This document shows, in pieces, positions 16,669 through 23,396 of a stretch of DNA of 40,986 nt. Below the pieces are notes generated by a model. The model made no database searches. It was given only the letters and a program-made list of their open reading frames with translations, and was not told the origin of the DNA. Each line of letters starts with the position of its first letter. Within the stretch, counting starts at the first letter, position 1. The translations under genes were made by a program, and so were the position numbers. Origin of the DNA: Planctomycetales bacterium (GTDB lineage Bacteria > Planctomycetota > Planctomycetia > Pirellulales > Pirellulaceae); contig JAGQPF010000167.1 of the NCBI GenBank assembly GCA_020426845.1, positions 1 through 40,986 of the forward strand. The letters are read 5' to 3'.

Positions 16669-17637
16669 ATGGCCCCTCGCGTCACACGCCGTACCACCAC
16701 CGAGCGACCTAGTGGCTCAGGTCGTGACGCTGTCGTCGACGGAGCGATGCCAGCCGGCGAGTCGTTGTCGGCGTCGGATGTCGCCAACCCGAAATCGCCT
16801 TCCGGCTCGGCGCTGTCGGACGGCGCCCGCCGCTTGGAAAGTTCGGTGGTGATGTGCAACTGCGAGCACGAGCCGCCGCAGGTGTTCGAATTCGCCGGCG
16901 GGTTGGTCGGTGTGTACGCTTGTCGCAGTCCCAACAAGCAAACCCCCAATGAAGACTCGCTCGCCGCCTTGGTTGCCTCGCCCGAGGCGGGCGTGTTGGT
17001 CGTCGCCGACGGAGTGGGTGGCGAACGCTGGGGGGACCGCGCCTCACGCACGGCGATTGATGCGGTGCGGAGAGCGTTGCACGAGATGCCGATGGTCGGC
17101 TCCGACGCCCGGCCAACGATTCTCAACGGCATCGAGCAAGCGAATCACGACGTCATGGATCTCGGCGTCGGCGCGGCATCGACCCTTTCGCTCGTCGAGG
17201 TGCAGGGAGACGTCATTCGGCCCTACCATGTCGGCGACTCGATGATGATGTTGATCGGACTGCGGGGGCGCGTGAAGTGGCAGACCGTTCCGCACTCGCC
17301 CGTCGGATATGCCGTCGAGGCGGGGGTGCTCGATGAACGCGACGCGATTCACCACGTCGACAGGCACTTGGTGTCGAACATCGTCGGCACCGAGAACATG
17401 CGAATCGAGATCGGGCCGCGGCTCACGATGGCCCCGCGAGACACGCTGATCGTGGCCAGCGATGGCGTGTTCGACAACCTGCATGTGGCCGAGGTGATCG
17501 AGCTGGTTCGCAAAGGCCCATTGCAAACTGCCGTCGAAAAACTCGCGTCGCTCGTCCACCAACGCATGACGGACCCCCACGAGGGGGCTCCCTCGAAGCC
17601 CGACGACACGTCGATGTTGGTGTTTCGGCGATGGTAG
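16669..17637 (+). CDS. PP2C-family protein serine/threonine phosphatase
   Basis: This 322-residue protein carries the metal-dependent PP2C fold. Key motifs are NEDS with the first metal Asp, VVADGVGGERWGDRAS, HVGDSMMMLI, VASDGVFDNL and the final PDDTSMLVF. The first 65 or so residues are Ser/Arg/Pro-rich and probably disordered. I chose the ATG at 16669 over a TTG seven codons upstream. It sits 49 bp after a kinase gene, so the two probably oppose each other on shared substrates. The insert VGYAVEAGVLDERDAIHHVDRH matches the flap region that varies between family members. Confidence 0.93.
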   Translation: MAPRVTRRTTTERPSGSGRDAVVDGAMPAGESLSASDVANPKSPSGSALSDGARRLESSVVMCNCEHEPPQVFEFAGGLVGVYACRSPNKQTPNEDSLAALVASPEAGVLVVADGVGGERWGDRASRTAIDAVRRALHEMPMVGSDARPTILNGIEQANHDVMDLGVGAASTLSLVEVQGDVIRPYHVGDSMMMLIGLRGRVKWQTVPHSPVGYAVEAGVLDERDAIHHVDRHLVSNIVGTENMRIEIGPRLTMAPRDTLIVASDGVFDNLHVAEVIELVRKGPLQTAVEKLASLVHQRMTDPHEGAPSKPDDTSMLVFRRW

Positions 17638-17701
17638 TCACGTGGGTAACGGCGCGAACGCCTAACGGTCCACGAGGCCCAAACCCATTGCCAAGGTGGG
17701 G

Positions 17702-17730
17702 TTGAAGCCGGCTCGGACCCCACGTATAAA
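17702..17730 (+). promoter_or_regulatory. Sigma-70-like promoter for the small basic protein gene
   Basis: TTGAAG (17702-17707) and TATAAA (17725-17730) are separated by an ideal 17 bp, which would give a 5' leader of about 50 bases before the ATG at 17789. A perfect 7-bp inverted repeat, GTGGGGT (17696-17702) and ACCCCAC (17717-17723), straddles the -35 box and spacer and could be an operator or chance. This is the best-looking promoter in the window. Confidence 0.55.
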
Positions 17731-17788
17731 GGTGGATTCCCGGATTTCCCCGAGCCCAATCTTTGCCGTTTCTGTTTCAGGTTCCCCC

Positions 17789-18010
17789 ATGACCATCGAC
17801 AAGAGCCTTAAAGTTCGCAGCGGCATGATCCGCAACCGCAACGTCCTCACTCGTGCGGAACGAATCACCAAGTTGCTGGAGGCCGATCGGTGGAAAGAGG
17901 GCGATCCGGTTCTGGGGATCCCGAAAACTCGCGTCGTCAAAGTCTCCTTGAAAAAGAAGAAGAAGGTCAAGAAGGAAGAGGACGCGCCCAAGGACAAGAA
18001 GAAGAAGTAA
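17789..18010 (+). CDS. Small basic protein of the PVC superphylum (TIGR04137-like)
   Basis: The 73-residue protein has a conserved start (MTIDKSLKVRSGMIRNRNVL, then TRAERITKLL and the G-PVLGIPKTRVVK segment) and a Lys-rich, acidic-broken tail of about 28 residues ending in KDKKKK. This matches the small basic protein family shared by Planctomycetes, Verrucomicrobia and Chlamydiae (TIGR04137, as I recall it). The basic character suggests RNA or ribosome binding, but I know of no proven function. It has its own strong promoter-like sequence, and larA begins 15 bp after its stop codon. It is a good phylum marker for the window. Confidence 0.88.
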   Translation: MTIDKSLKVRSGMIRNRNVLTRAERITKLLEADRWKEGDPVLGIPKTRVVKVSLKKKKKVKKEEDAPKDKKKK

Positions 18011-18025
18011 CCGCGGCCGCCTCCA

Positions 18026-19315
18026 ATGCAGTTTCATTTGGAGTACGACCGACACGGTCTGTCCGTGGAGCTGCCGGAAGACCGAGTTGTCGCGACATTG
18101 CAATATGGCGATGTCGAGCCGCTGTCCGATTCTGCGCGATCCCTGCTCCAGGTGCTCGAACATCCTACGGGCACGGCGCCGCTGGCCGAACTGGCTCGGG
18201 GTCGCCGCGACGCGTGCATCCTGATTTGCGATGTGACTCGTCCCGTCCCCAATGAGCAGCTGCTTGCGCCCGTGCTGGACACGCTCCAGCAGAGCGGCAT
18301 TCCCCGCGAGCAAATTCTGATTCTCGTCGCGACCGGTTTGCATCGGCCAAATCACGCCGACGAACTCCGCGAGATGGTCGGCGAGCGGATCTTTCGCGAG
18401 TACCGCATCGAGAACCACTTCGGCGAGCGGCTGGAGGACCACGTCCACCTGGGCGTGAGTCCGCGCGGCGTGCCGATCTGGATCGACCGACGCTATGTGG
18501 AAGCGGATCTGAAGATCGCTACCGGGTTGATTGAGCCGCACTTTATGGCCGGCTTTTCCGGGGGCCGAAAGTTGATCTGCCCCGGCATTGCTTCGCTCGA
18601 GACGATCAAAGTCTGGCACGGCCCGGCGTTTCTCGAGCATCCTTGCGCGACGTCGGGCGTGTTGGCCGACAATCCGGTGCACGAAGAGAACACCTGGATC
18701 GCTCGCCGCGCCGGCTGCGACATGATTGTCAACGTCGTGATCGACGCCCAACGCCAGCCGTTGAGATGGGTGGCGGGCGATCTGGAGGCCGCGTTCGAGG
18801 AGGGTGTCGAATTCGTTCGCGGCGTGGTCGGCGACTCGATCGAATCGCCCGTGGACATCGTCGTCACCTGCGGCGCCGGCTATCCGCTGGACACTACCTT
18901 CTACCAGGCGGTGAAGGGCATGGTTGGCGCGATGCCGTTGGTCAAGCCGGGCGGCACCATCATCATCGCCGCCGGGATGGCCGAAGGCATCGGCAGCGAG
19001 CCGTTTCAGCGGCTGTTTCGCGAGAACGACTCGCTCGATCAATTCATGCAGCGGTTGCTGCACGAAGATTACTTCGTCATGGATCAGTGGCAGCTCGAGG
19101 AGCTTGCCAAGGTCTGCCGCCGGGCACGAGTGCAGGTGGTGACCGACGGGCTTCCCGCGTCGGTGATCGAGTCGCTGTTTGTCGAAAGCGCCCCGTCGGT
19201 CGAGCAAGCCGTGGCCGCGGCGCTGCAGCGGCACGGCCCGGAGGCAACGATTGCCGTCATCCCCAAGGGGCCCTATGTGCTGGCCAGCTGTGACGCAACG
19301 AAGGAGACACCATGA
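18026..19315 (+). CDS. larA: LarA-like nickel-pincer lactate racemase family protein
   Basis: This 429-residue protein belongs to the LarA (DUF2088) family, whose founding member racemises lactate with a nickel-pincer nucleotide covalently bound to a lysine. The key residues of the Lactiplantibacillus enzyme have counterparts two positions earlier: His106 in ATGLHR, His172 in EPHFMAGFSGGRK, Lys182 in the same motif and His198 in VWHG; the DVTRP motif (69-73) is also present. LarB, LarC and LarE, which make the cofactor, are not in the window. Many homologues act on other 2-hydroxy acids, so the substrate is open. It overlaps the arsC-like gene by four bases. Confidence 0.9.
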   Translation: MQFHLEYDRHGLSVELPEDRVVATLQYGDVEPLSDSARSLLQVLEHPTGTAPLAELARGRRDACILICDVTRPVPNEQLLAPVLDTLQQSGIPREQILILVATGLHRPNHADELREMVGERIFREYRIENHFGERLEDHVHLGVSPRGVPIWIDRRYVEADLKIATGLIEPHFMAGFSGGRKLICPGIASLETIKVWHGPAFLEHPCATSGVLADNPVHEENTWIARRAGCDMIVNVVIDAQRQPLRWVAGDLEAAFEEGVEFVRGVVGDSIESPVDIVVTCGAGYPLDTTFYQAVKGMVGAMPLVKPGGTIIIAAGMAEGIGSEPFQRLFRENDSLDQFMQRLLHEDYFVMDQWQLEELAKVCRRARVQVVTDGLPASVIESLFVESAPSVEQAVAAALQRHGPEATIAVIPKGPYVLASCDATKETP

Positions 19316-19650
19316 AGGCCGTGATCTACCACAATCCACGCTGCACCAAGAGCCGGCAGACCCTCGCGCTGCTGCGGGAGCACGATGTCGATATCGAGGT
19401 CATCGAGTATCTCGACACGCCGCTGGACGCGAAGGAGCTGCGGGCGCTGTTGAAAAAGCTCGGGATGCGAGCCAGCGAGATCGTGCGCCGCAAGGAGTAT
19501 CGCGAGCTCGGGCTGCCCGACACCGAAGATGAGGACGAGTTGGTGGCGCTGATCGCCGCGCACCCCAAGATCATGGAGCGCCCGATTGTGGTCGTCGGCA
19601 AAGCGGCCCGGATCGGCCGCCCACCGGAGCAGGTGCTCGAGCTGCTTTAA
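19312..19650 (+). CDS. arsC: ArsC/Spx-family thioredoxin-fold reductase (arsenate reductase-like)
   Basis: This 112-residue protein is of glutaredoxin-dependent arsenate reductase type. It starts with the signature YHNPRCTKSRQTL containing Cys11, and ends with the RPIVVVGKAARIGRPPEQVLELL block, both typical of ArsC/YffB proteins. Arginines used to hold arsenate seem to be present (for example near RRKEYRELG and in the RPI and RIGRP stretches). The ATG overlaps the larA stop in an ATGA arrangement, suggesting coupled translation. No ars regulator or efflux pump is nearby, so arsenate reduction is possible but a general thiol-redox role is just as likely. Confidence 0.88.
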   Translation: MKAVIYHNPRCTKSRQTLALLREHDVDIEVIEYLDTPLDAKELRALLKKLGMRASEIVRRKEYRELGLPDTEDEDELVALIAAHPKIMERPIVVVGKAARIGRPPEQVLELL

Positions 19651-19656
19651 CGACGC

Positions 19657-19735
19657 AAGGAAACCCGAAGCGTGAGCGAGGGATCGGAGCGGCGATTTGC
19701 GATTCCGATCCCTCGCTCACGCTTCGGGTTCCCTT
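19657..19735. terminator. Inverted pair of the 'AAGGAAACCCGAAGCG' repeat, probable bidirectional transcript end
   Basis: A 32-bp arm (19657-19688) is reverse-complemented at 19704-19735 with a single mismatch and a 15-bp loop. It begins seven bases after the arsC-like stop codon and ends 21 bp before the rtcB stop codon, exactly between convergent genes. There is no T-run, so factor-independent termination is not assured. The arm is the same dispersed element as at 9694, 28687 and 33147. Confidence 0.65.
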
Positions 19736-19756
19736 CTTGAAGCATGCGGGATTCAT

Positions 19757-21226
19757 TTAGCCTTTGACGACGGCGATTGGGCGCATGCGGGCGACGCGGC
19801 TCGCCAAGTTGGCGCGGTGCACGACGTCGATCACCTGATTCACATCCTTGTAGGCATCCGGCTGCTCCTCGGCCAAGCCCTTCCAACTTTTCGCTCGCGC
19901 GTGCACGCCGCTTCGCAGCAGCTCCTTTTGAATGTCTCGGCCCTGTGCTGCTTTGACGGCCGCCGTGCGGCTCATGCGGCGTCCGGCGCCGTGGCAGGCG
20001 GAGCCGAAAGTCTGGCTCATGCTGCCTGGCTGGCCCGCCATGACCCAGCTGGCGCGGCCCATGTCGCCGGGGATCAGCACCGGCTGTCCGATCGTCTGGT
20101 AGGCCTCGGGCAGCTCGCGATGCCCTGCGGGGAACGCTCGCGTGGCGCCTTTGCGGTGGACCCAAAGCGAGCGTCGCTCGCCGTGCGCCACTTCGTGCTC
20201 TTCCAGCTTGGCGATGTTGTGAGCCACGTCGTACACCAGCTCCATCCCCAGCTGCTCCCAGTTGCGTCCGAACACGGCCTCGAAGCATTCGCGAGCCTGC
20301 CACATCAGCAGCTGGCGGTTGCACCAGGCGAAGTTGGCCGCGGCGCACATGGCGCCCAGATAGGACTGGCCTTCCAAGCTGTCGATCGGCGCGCAGGCGA
20401 GCTGCCGATCGGGCAGTTGAATGCCATGCCGCTCGGGGACGCCGCGGAGACTGCGCAGCGCGTCGTCACAGACCTGGTAACCCAGCCCGCGCGAGCCTGA
20501 ATGGATCATCACGCAGACCAAGTCCTTCTCGAGCCCCATCGCTTGAGCGGCGAGGTCATCGAAGACGGCGTCGACGATCTGCACTTCGAGGAAGTGGTTT
20601 CCCGAGCCGAGCGTGCCGCACTGTTTGGCGCCGCGCTGGCGAGCCTTGTGGCTCACCTCCTCGGGGCGGGCCGCGGTCATCCGCCCCGTGGCCTCGGTGA
20701 ATGACAGGTCCCTGTCCGTCGCCAGCCCCTGCTGGCTCAGGAAGTGGGTGCCTTGCGCGAGCAGCTCGTCCATCTTGCGGCCTTGGAAGACGTATCGTCC
20801 CTCCCGGCCCACGCCCGCCGGCACCTGCGCGAACAGCACATCGGCAAGATCCTGGATGCGATGCTTGACGTCTCGATAGTGGAGATTGGTGCGCACCAGG
20901 CGCACGCCGCAGTTGATGTCGTAGCCAACGCCTCCGGGCGAGATGACGCCGCCCTCCTGCGGGTCCGTGGCGCAGACGCCTCCGATGCAGAAGCCGTATC
21001 CCCAGTGGATGTCCGGCATCGCCAAGCTGGCCTGCTGGATGCCCGGCAGACAGGCGACATTCGCCACCTGCTCCGGCGCCTGGTCGCCCTTGATCTGGTC
21101 GACCAACGCCTCGCTGGCAAAGATCATGCCGTCCACGCGCATGCCCGGCTTGTAGCTGCGAGGGATTCGCCAGCGGCAGTCGTCCACTTGCTCCAATGGG
21201 CCGCGATAGGGGCCGCTGTTACTCAT
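19757..21226 (-). CDS. rtcB: RtcB family tRNA-splicing/RNA-repair ligase
   Basis: This 489-residue protein ligates RNA ends bearing 2',3'-cyclic phosphate or 3'-phosphate to 5'-OH using GTP and manganese. Family motifs run through it: MPDIHWGYGFCIGGV, GGVGYDINCGVRLVRT with the metal-binding Asp and Cys, LGSGNHFLEVQ, MIHSGSRGLG, and FGSACHGAGRRMSR with the histidine that becomes guanylylated. The ATG at 21226 (MSNSGPYRG) is preferred; earlier sequence is not family-like. The archease gene is immediately upstream (38 bp), the usual pairing. In bacteria this pair most often acts in RNA repair. Confidence 0.96.
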   Translation of the reverse strand: MSNSGPYRGPLEQVDDCRWRIPRSYKPGMRVDGMIFASEALVDQIKGDQAPEQVANVACLPGIQQASLAMPDIHWGYGFCIGGVCATDPQEGGVISPGGVGYDINCGVRLVRTNLHYRDVKHRIQDLADVLFAQVPAGVGREGRYVFQGRKMDELLAQGTHFLSQQGLATDRDLSFTEATGRMTAARPEEVSHKARQRGAKQCGTLGSGNHFLEVQIVDAVFDDLAAQAMGLEKDLVCVMIHSGSRGLGYQVCDDALRSLRGVPERHGIQLPDRQLACAPIDSLEGQSYLGAMCAAANFAWCNRQLLMWQARECFEAVFGRNWEQLGMELVYDVAHNIAKLEEHEVAHGERRSLWVHRKGATRAFPAGHRELPEAYQTIGQPVLIPGDMGRASWVMAGQPGSMSQTFGSACHGAGRRMSRTAAVKAAQGRDIQKELLRSGVHARAKSWKGLAEEQPDAYKDVNQVIDVVHRANLASRVARMRPIAVVKG

Positions 21227-21264
21227 GATGTGTTGCTCGCTTTTGCTCGCGCTGGCCGTTTTGC

Positions 21265-21738
21265 CTAAATGTCCACAATGACATTTCCCTGCCACTGTCC
21301 GTCGCGGTGGCAGAGCTCCAGCTGATGGTAGGTGACCGCCTTCACTTCGTGCTCGAGCCGCCACTGGTCCGGGTCGATCCGTTGGCCGCGCAGCGTTGCT
21401 CGCAGCGTCAGGCTCGCAGCCGCGTCGGTGTCCGGCCGCGACCCTTGTGAGGTCCGGTGCGATGGCCAGCCATCGATGTGTAGCTCGATCGATTGGGCGA
21501 GAAAGTGTTCCGTTTCAAACAGAAGCAAGAGCTCGCTGAGCCAATCAAACAGCAAATCGTCGAGCCGCTCCGTTGATGCCGGCACAGCGACCTCGATCGA
21601 CTCATCGCCGGCCAAGCCGCTGGAGTCGGGCAGGACCATGGCTCGAAATCCGTCCGCCGCGTCGAGCAACAGTTGCTCAAGCGAGTCGGCGACGACGCGC
21701 ATCCCGAGGTCCGCCGTATGCCCATAAAGTTCGTACAT
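21265..21738 (-). CDS. Archease (RtcB activator)
   Basis: This 157-residue protein is an archease, the small chaperone-like factor that speeds RtcB guanylylation and turnover. The N-terminal YELYGHTADLGMRV contains the conserved Asp of the metal site, RLDDLLFDWLSELLLLFE is the central helix, and EVKAVTYHQLEL is the diagnostic C-terminal stretch, ending in VIVDI. I took the ATG at 21738 because the protein then starts directly with family homology. It precedes rtcB by 38 bp on the same strand and is surely co-transcribed with it. Confidence 0.94.
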   Translation of the reverse strand: MYELYGHTADLGMRVVADSLEQLLLDAADGFRAMVLPDSSGLAGDESIEVAVPASTERLDDLLFDWLSELLLLFETEHFLAQSIELHIDGWPSHRTSQGSRPDTDAAASLTLRATLRGQRIDPDQWRLEHEVKAVTYHQLELCHRDGQWQGNVIVDI

Positions 21739-22192
21739 GCTCGTCCTCGCACGTCCCGTCGACGACGCTGTTAGCTCAGCAGGTCGACGAACAGTTGCCA
21801 CCCGATCCTGCCGATCACAAGCCGAAGTTCCGTTGAGGACATTGTACGGACTCGATTCGGCAAGCCAGGTTCGCTCGGCGCCGGAATTTGGAATCGAGAT
21901 TTCAGCAGCGTGCGCAAGAATGAAACCCGAAGCGTCAGAGCGTCAGCGAGGGACGCATCGAGATCCCGGCAGCGTGGCCAGGACAAATTGTGGCAAATCC
22001 GGGGCGATGCCGGCAACGCCCTGGGTATTCCTCGCGACGATCCTTGTCGAAGGCCGAAGGCCTTCAATAACGTAAGGGCAGCGGTTCGTCGCGTGCCGCC
22101 TCGTTCAATTCATGAAAGCCCTTCGTCTTTGTAGGCCGACACGCGCGACAATGCGGAAACGAACCCCGCGACTCCGTGGGGCAAGCGCGCTT

Positions 22193-22760
22193 CGTTGAGG
22201 AAGGCCTTCAGCCTTCGGCAATGTTCGCCGCGACTCGCGCGAAAATGAAACGCCCGCACAGCACCCGGGGCGATGCCCCGGGCTACGTTGAAGAAGGCCT
22301 TTGGCCTTCAGTGAAACCAACGGGGCGATGCCGGGCGATGCCTCGTTCTACGTTGTCGCGACACACCCAGGGCGATGCCCCGCTACGTTGAGGAAGGCCT
22401 TCAGCCTTCGGCAATGTTTGCCGCGACACGCGCGAAAATGAAACGCCCGCACAGCACCCGGGGCGATGCCCCGGGCTACGTTGAAGAAGGCCTTCGGCCT
22501 TCAGTGAAACCAACGGGGCGATGCCGGGCGATGCCTCGTTCTACGTTGTCGCGGCACACCCAGGGCGATGCCTCGGTCTACGTTGAGGCGGCACACCCGG
22601 GGCGATGCCCCGCTACGTTGAGGAAGGCCTTCAGCCTTCGGCAATGTTTGCCGCGACAAACGCGAAAATGAAACGCCCGCACAGCACCCGGGGCGATGCC
22701 CCGGGCTACGTTGAAGAAGGCCTTTGGCCTTCAGTGAAACCAACGGGGCGATGCTCGGTC
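22193..22760. repeat. Higher-order repeat, three copies of a 190-230 bp cassette
   Basis: Three cassettes start at 22193, 22386 and 22616 with CGTTGAGGAAGGCCTTCAGC. Each has the same order: the AAGGCCTTC hairpin, a unique-looking CGCGAAAATGAAACGCCC segment, a CCCGGGGCGATGCCCCGGG palindrome, a second GAAGAAGGCCTTTGGCCTTC hairpin, and a GGGCGATGCC linker. The first period is 193 bp. The second is 230 bp because an extra short GGGCGATGCC/TACGTTG module is inserted. The identity between copies is very high, indicating recent duplication. Confidence 0.9.
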
Positions 22761-22891
22761 TACGGCGCCGCGGCATGCTGGGCGATGCTCGGTCTACGGC
22801 GACGCGGCATGCCCGGGCGATGCTCGGGTCTACGGCGCCGCGGCATGCCTGCTCGGTCTACGGCACCGCGGCATGCCTGGGTGATGCCCCG
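22746..22891. repeat. Tandem repeat of about 34 bp, four copies
   Basis: Copies of a unit beginning GGGCGATGCTCGGTCTACGG and ending GCCGCGGCATGC start at 22746, 22780 and 22815, with a shortened fourth near 22851. The unit reuses the GGGCGATG-C and TCTACG words of the cassette repeat to its left, so the array probably arose from it. Confidence 0.85.
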
Positions 22892-23039
22892 GGTTGTGTG
22901 GGATTCTCCGGACTGCTGTGAAGAGGCCCTTCGGCGGGAAATTCGCCGTGGCGAGTCCGATGCGTCTTTCCGGATGACCGCTTCTCTTCTAGAATTCCCC
23001 TGATTCGAACAGCCAACGCCGCACATTGAGGAGCGAGAT

Positions 23040-23369
23040 ATGTCCGTCCAGGAATTCACCGATCAGAATTTTGACGCCGAGGTGCTGCAGGCGGACCAAC
23101 CCGTGCTCGTCGACTTTTGGGCGCCCTATTGCATGCCTTGCCGCGCATTGCTGCCGGTGATCGAGGAGTTGGCCGCCGAAAACGCCGGCTCGGCGAAGAT
23201 CGGCAAGTTGAACATCCAGGAGCACCAGCAGACCGCGATCAAGTACAGCGTGCAGAACATCCCCACGCTGCTGGTCGTTCGCAACGGCGAGGTGCTGCAG
23301 CGGTGGACCGGCATGCCTTCCAAAGCGGATATGCAGGAAGCGCTGGACAGCGCCAAAGCCGCCTCCTAA
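23040..23369 (+). CDS. Thioredoxin-family protein with a CMPC active site
   Basis: This 109-residue protein is a single thioredoxin domain of standard length. The active site is WAPYCMPC, so the CxxC is Cys31-Met-Pro-Cys34 instead of the classical CGPC, and the cis-proline loop reads NIPTLLV. The preceding VLVDFWA strand and the final GEVLQRWTG are normal. The CxxC dipeptide tunes redox potential, so this protein may have a different potential or partner from a housekeeping thioredoxin. It starts at the ATG at 23040, with GAGGAG at 23026-23031 as the ribosome binding site. It stands alone between repeats and the convergent ptsI gene. Confidence 0.9.
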   Translation: MSVQEFTDQNFDAEVLQADQPVLVDFWAPYCMPCRALLPVIEELAAENAGSAKIGKLNIQEHQQTAIKYSVQNIPTLLVVRNGEVLQRWTGMPSKADMQEALDSAKAAS

Positions 23370-23396
23370 CTGCTTGCCGAACTTTCAACGGCCGAC

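Larger units (their letters stand above)
21739..23039. other. 1.3-kb non-coding region made largely of nested repeats
   Basis: This gap separates the minus-strand archease gene from the plus-strand thioredoxin gene and must carry both promoters. From about 21920 onward it is nearly all repeat. Both strands stay open over long stretches only because the repeats lack stops, and their translations are reiterations of the same peptides with no domain. A TACAAT hexamer on the minus strand (21846-21841) and TAGAAT at about 22990 are the only promoter-like sequences I noticed, both weak. Confidence 0.75.

Noticed and set aside
17777..19339. 520-codon open frame opposite larA
   Set aside because: LarA motifs are unambiguous on the plus strand and no motif is found in the opposite translation.
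19312..19650. Arsenic resistance operon
   Set aside because: Only the ArsC-like protein is present; no arsR, arsB or acr3 gene lies nearby and it is coupled to larA.
22193..22891. CRISPR-like regular repeats
   Set aside because: The units are hairpin-rich, variable in length (34, 193 and 230 bp) and nested, with no unique spacers of constant size and no cas genes.
22105..23003. Open frames on both strands encoding reiterated peptides such as YVEEGLQPSAMFAA
   Set aside because: They arise because the repeat cassettes lack stop codons. No ribosome binding site, signal or domain supports translation.
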